Below, piece after piece: positions 60,701-64,000 of a stretch of 64,000 nucleotides of DNA. Source of the stretch: Balaenoptera acutorostrata (taxonomy: Eukaryota > Chordata > Mammalia > Artiodactyla > Balaenopteridae); contig NC_080081.1 in assembly GCF_949987535.1 (NCBI RefSeq), positions 49,000,153 to 49,064,152 of the forward strand, given 5' to 3'. The notes under the pieces were generated by a model, which did no database searches, had not been told where the DNA came from, and saw only the letters and a program-made list of their open reading frames with translations. Within the stretch, counting starts at the first letter, position 1; each line of letters opens with the position of its first letter. A program made the position numbers and the translations under genes.

Positions 60701-60829
60701 AGAAATTTTAAGTTATTATAAACTCAATATGAGTATATGAGTAGTTGTTAAAACCAGAAAATACAACCTGAGCTTACCTGAATAGAAGGCAAGTAGGACA
60801 GAGGAAAAAGAAAAGTGGTCTGTGGTTTC

Positions 60830-61040
60830 AGACTGCTTGAGGTTTTATAAGATCTCCACTACTTCTTAGTTGTGTGACTTTGTACAGGTTAATTTTCCTA
60901 AGCCTCAGTTTACCGTTCTTTAAAATGGGCTAATATCTACATCATGTTTATTTGTAAGAAATAAGTGAAATGCACCATGTAAAGTATTAAGCATCACTGT
61001 GCAAAAAGATTATCACTCAGTAAATATTTGCAATTTTTCT
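60830..61040 (+). repeat. MIR SINE
   Basis: The order 'ctacttcttagttgtgtgac', 'cctaagcctcagtttaccg', 'ttaaaatgggctaatatct' and 'ctcagtaaatatttgcaat' is the MIR core and 3' end in sense. Confidence 0.85.
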
Positions 61041-62189
61041 TAGTTTACTGTACAGATCAAGAGATATGCATGCTGGACCAGGAGTCATGAGGCTTGTGTC
61101 TCCGTCTTACCTCTTCCTATCACTGACTGTGACACTTTAACCTATTACTAAGTGATTATTCTTCATTCTTGATGTTTCATTTTATTGAGTCTTGAAAAAC
61201 ATGGAACCCATTCAGAGACGAGGAACTGAAATGGCAATAGATCTAGAAACCATGTCATGAAAGAAGTATTTTGAAATATGTAAATTAATTAGTTGATGTT
61301 TTGCTTTGTTCCAAAAAAAAATATCTTAAATTACTGATAAATACGCATGCAGTGCAATAGGATAAAAATAGCTAAAGCAGTTGAGGCAAAGAAGAAAGAA
61401 TACCATGAAACAGGGATTACGAAATTAATCACAGTCGCATTAAAAGGTGAAGCAGGGAAGATTTAAGACCAGGGTAGTGCACAGTATCACAAGAAACTGC
61501 TACTTTTACTCTGACCTTTACATCCTAATATTCCAACTCACTTGCCCAAATGCCTCCACAGCTCTAATCCTTTGGGCCCACTGAGACATCCCATCTTTTT
61601 ACTCCACAACTTACAACCTAACAGCCTTGTCTCTTCATTTCCATGTTCCGTAGTTTAGATGGTGTGGTTTTACTATTATTGCTTACCCTTTTCTCTGTCA
61701 GTCATACTCCAAATCCAAACCAGAACCCTGGATAAAACACAGTATTTGTCTTTTCTTAGCCTACAAAGGCAATTCACAACCACATTGACCGGCCACACTT
61801 GAAATCAATGATCATTGAATCTGCTATACTTTCTTTATCAGCTTGATATTCCTGCTTAACTGTTTCATTCCTGCTCACTTATTATTAAAAGTCTTTCACC
61901 CTCTTCTTACTCACTCCTACTTTGCTCTCACTTTATTTAGGGAATCTCAAAGTCATTATCTTCCCATCACTCAGTCTGTAAAGCTACCTGCCCCTGAAAT
62001 GCCATTGTTTCCTCCCATCATGTAAAGATGAAGGAACGGATTGACCTCATTAAAGTCCAATTTCTTCATGTGTGCTCTGTATTCCATCATTTTCCATCAT
62101 CTCAAGGGATTCATACCTATGGCTATGATTTTTTTCTAGTACATTGTAAATCTCTCTCCTCCTATAGGATATTTCTATCAGTGTGAAAC
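61041..62189. other. Unannotated DNA
   Basis: No gene. The pyrimidine-rich part from about 61500 could be an outer, decayed portion of the L2 that follows, but I cannot align it with confidence. Confidence 0.45.
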
Positions 62190-63650
62190 AAGATTTAGTG
62201 ACTCGCATTCTTTAAAAAACCCTCCATAGATGCACAACAATTTTTAAGAATTTTCCTATTTCTGCTATCTTTTTCAATAACCTCAATTTGCTAAAGAGAG
62301 GCACACATGCCTCTGGCTCTAACTCATGTATTACCCCTCTTGGTCCAGATTCTTCCTTCAGTCACTATTTTCAAAATCTCTAAGAGCCTCTCATGTTACC
62401 AAATTTAATAAACACTATTTTTCTCTAACTTGGTGTCTCAACAGCATTTGGCAGTGTGACAAACCACTCTATTTTGGAAAGAGTTAATAATCCCTGTTAT
62501 ACCATTTTCATGCATTCTCCTCTTTCTCATAACAGATCCTTTGCAGTCTCCATCACTGGCTTTGCTCCTTACTTAATTCCTGGATTTTGATGTTGTCCAA
62601 GGTTCAATATTGTGTTCTCACTTTCCTCTCTCTATATGCTTTTACTAAGAAATTATATTCATATCTATGCCTTTAAATGGCATTTATGTTGTGATAATTC
62701 ACAAATTTATATCTCCAGCACAGATTTTACCCTTGAGCTTCAGTCATATGTACTCAGTTGCCTACCAGACATCCATGTGAACATTTCAGAGCAAAACAAA
62801 CTTAATTGGTCCAAACTTGAATTCTCCATTTCCACTCATTATAACACCTTTTAAAACCTGTCCCTATGCCAGTCTTTCAGGAAATAGCACACAGAGTTTA
62901 CTCTTTATTCTGTCCTCAATCTCAAATTTTATTCTACTCCATCGGCAATTCCAACTGATTCCATTCTCAAAATAAAATTTTAATATGGCCACAATCTTCA
63001 TGGCTATTACCCTAGTCTAAGTCACCATATTGCCTCCCATGATTACCTCAAAAGTCTCTTAGCTGTTCCTTCTCCTTCCACCCTTGCCCCTTCTATTTTC
63101 CATAAAGTAGTCAGAGTGACCTTTCATATATGCACATCACATCTCTGCCTACAGTCTTGCAGTTGACTCCTACTGCTCTCAGAACACATTAGTTGTTCAA
63201 TATTCTTTAGCACATACTGGCTTCCTTTCAATATCTGACATACATCACATTTTTTTTCCTTTATCTTTTTGACTATGTTGTCACTACCCTTGATCCATTC
63301 CTACTTTATCCAAAATCTCTCATAGCTTGTTAATTCTCATATTTTTCTACCTTCAGTATAAATTTCATGTCTTTACAGAAGGGTTTTTAAACACAGTATC
63401 TAAATCAGACTCTAACTTTCCACTCCCCTTCTCTCTATTATGACATTTAATTAGTTCCATCCATTACATTTATCTCAATCTCTAATTCTTTATTTGTGTT
63501 AAAAACAGTAAAAAATTGGTTTCTTGTTTTTATGTAAGTTCTACACAGAACTTACATGTCTGTCTTGTTTACTGCTGTATCTCCAGAACCTAATGATGAT
63601 TGGAGATGAAAATATGTTTGATGAATGAATAAATGAGTGAATGCATTCAC
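62190..63650 (+). repeat. Long L2 fossil with recognisable RT segment
   Basis: About 1.4 kb of L2 in sense. The RT palm is recognisable: 'agcatttggcagtgtgac' (the AFDTVDH-like part, about 62444) is followed downstream by the catalytic region. In the plus-strand frame 62612-62854, NSQIYISS and LELQSYVLSCLPDIH match the L2 order, but the YADD motif has become CCDN. The 3' half follows with 'accctagtctaagtcacca', 'gtcagagtgacctttcata' and 'cttgtttactgctgtatct', and TGAA repeats end it near 63640. No intact frame remains. Confidence 0.8.
63532..63557. other. Small perfect hairpin in L2 tail
   Basis: Ten-base arms (63532-63541 and 63548-63557) pair perfectly around a six-base loop. The structure is short and probably fortuitous. 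Confidence 0.8.
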
Positions 63651-64000
63651 AGTGCTTCAGGAGAGGATAGACTATGCTGTAGTTATAAACAACAGGCACA
63701 CATCAGTGACTAATGACACAAAGGCTTATTTCTTGTTCATGTTTCTGCAATTCTTCTCAACATGGTTTTTATTGCAAGAATGTCACTGACAGAGACGCTC
63801 CTGCAGCCAGGCGAAGGGAGACATGGCAAACCATGAATTACAACTATTTCTTGAAGCTTCTGCTGACAAGTGACATATTCAATTCCATGCACATTTCATT
63901 GGCCAAACTAAGTCAAATACCTACTTCAGAGTTAGATTTAACACTATAATCATCCTTCAGGGAGGGGGAAAATCGGGTCAGCATCCCAGAGGGAGACTGT
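63651..64000. other. Unannotated DNA at the window edge
   Basis: A 78-codon plus-strand frame (63713-63949) has no recognised product. I see no repeat that I can name. Confidence 0.5.

Overview
This is a 64 kb stretch of AT-rich, non-coding mammalian nuclear DNA. The repeats point to Cetartiodactyla and most likely to a cetacean. There is one tRNA-derived SINE of the whale/hippo CHR type (20043-20374) and several LINE-1 copies with 3' ends typical of whales and artiodactyls. I recognised no bovine BovB/Bov-tA and no pig PRE-1 sequence. The lineage call rests on recalled consensus sequences, not on a search. I found no host exon, rRNA, tRNA gene, CRISPR array or operon. The open frames are short and either random or lie inside repeats.

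Layout. 1-14.4 kb: intergenic or intronic DNA with ancient LINE, MIR and LTR remnants. It holds a twin-primed (5'-inverted) L1 with a perfect 14-bp target-site duplication inside an older LTR (5.3-6.4 kb), and a 0.2 kb L1 tail with a 12-bp duplication (8.2 kb). 14.4-24 kb: a possible solo LTR, an antisense L2 fragment with reverse-transcriptase similarity, a MER5-type DNA transposon, two old L1 ends, a 29-bp-arm hairpin (19122-19190), the CHR-type SINE, a CpG-retaining unique block (21.2-21.8 kb) and a GGAA microsatellite. 24.34-31.55 kb: a near-full-length L1 (5'UTR, ORF1, ORF2, 3'UTR, tail) inactivated by stops, frameshifts and a 31-A run. 31.5-41 kb: MIR copies, L1 tails and LTR-like remnants. 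41.7-43.9 kb: a MaLR LTR, then an L2 split by an antisense 5'-truncated L1. 44-54 kb: sparse MIR/L3/L2 relics and long unannotated AT-rich DNA. 54.77-57.04 kb: an EEF1A1-type processed pseudogene split by an insert that holds an antisense poly(A)-bearing block and a MER5-like element. 57-64 kb: unique DNA, a possible ancient RT fossil, a MIR and a 1.4 kb L2 fossil that keeps a recognisable RT segment.

No genes act together here; the biology is retrotransposition in layers of different ages. The most interesting items are the hairpin, the nested EEF1A pseudogene, the twin-primed L1, the A31 tract inside L1 ORF2 and the unique CpG-containing block near 21.5 kb. I did not find convincing evidence of a new biological system.
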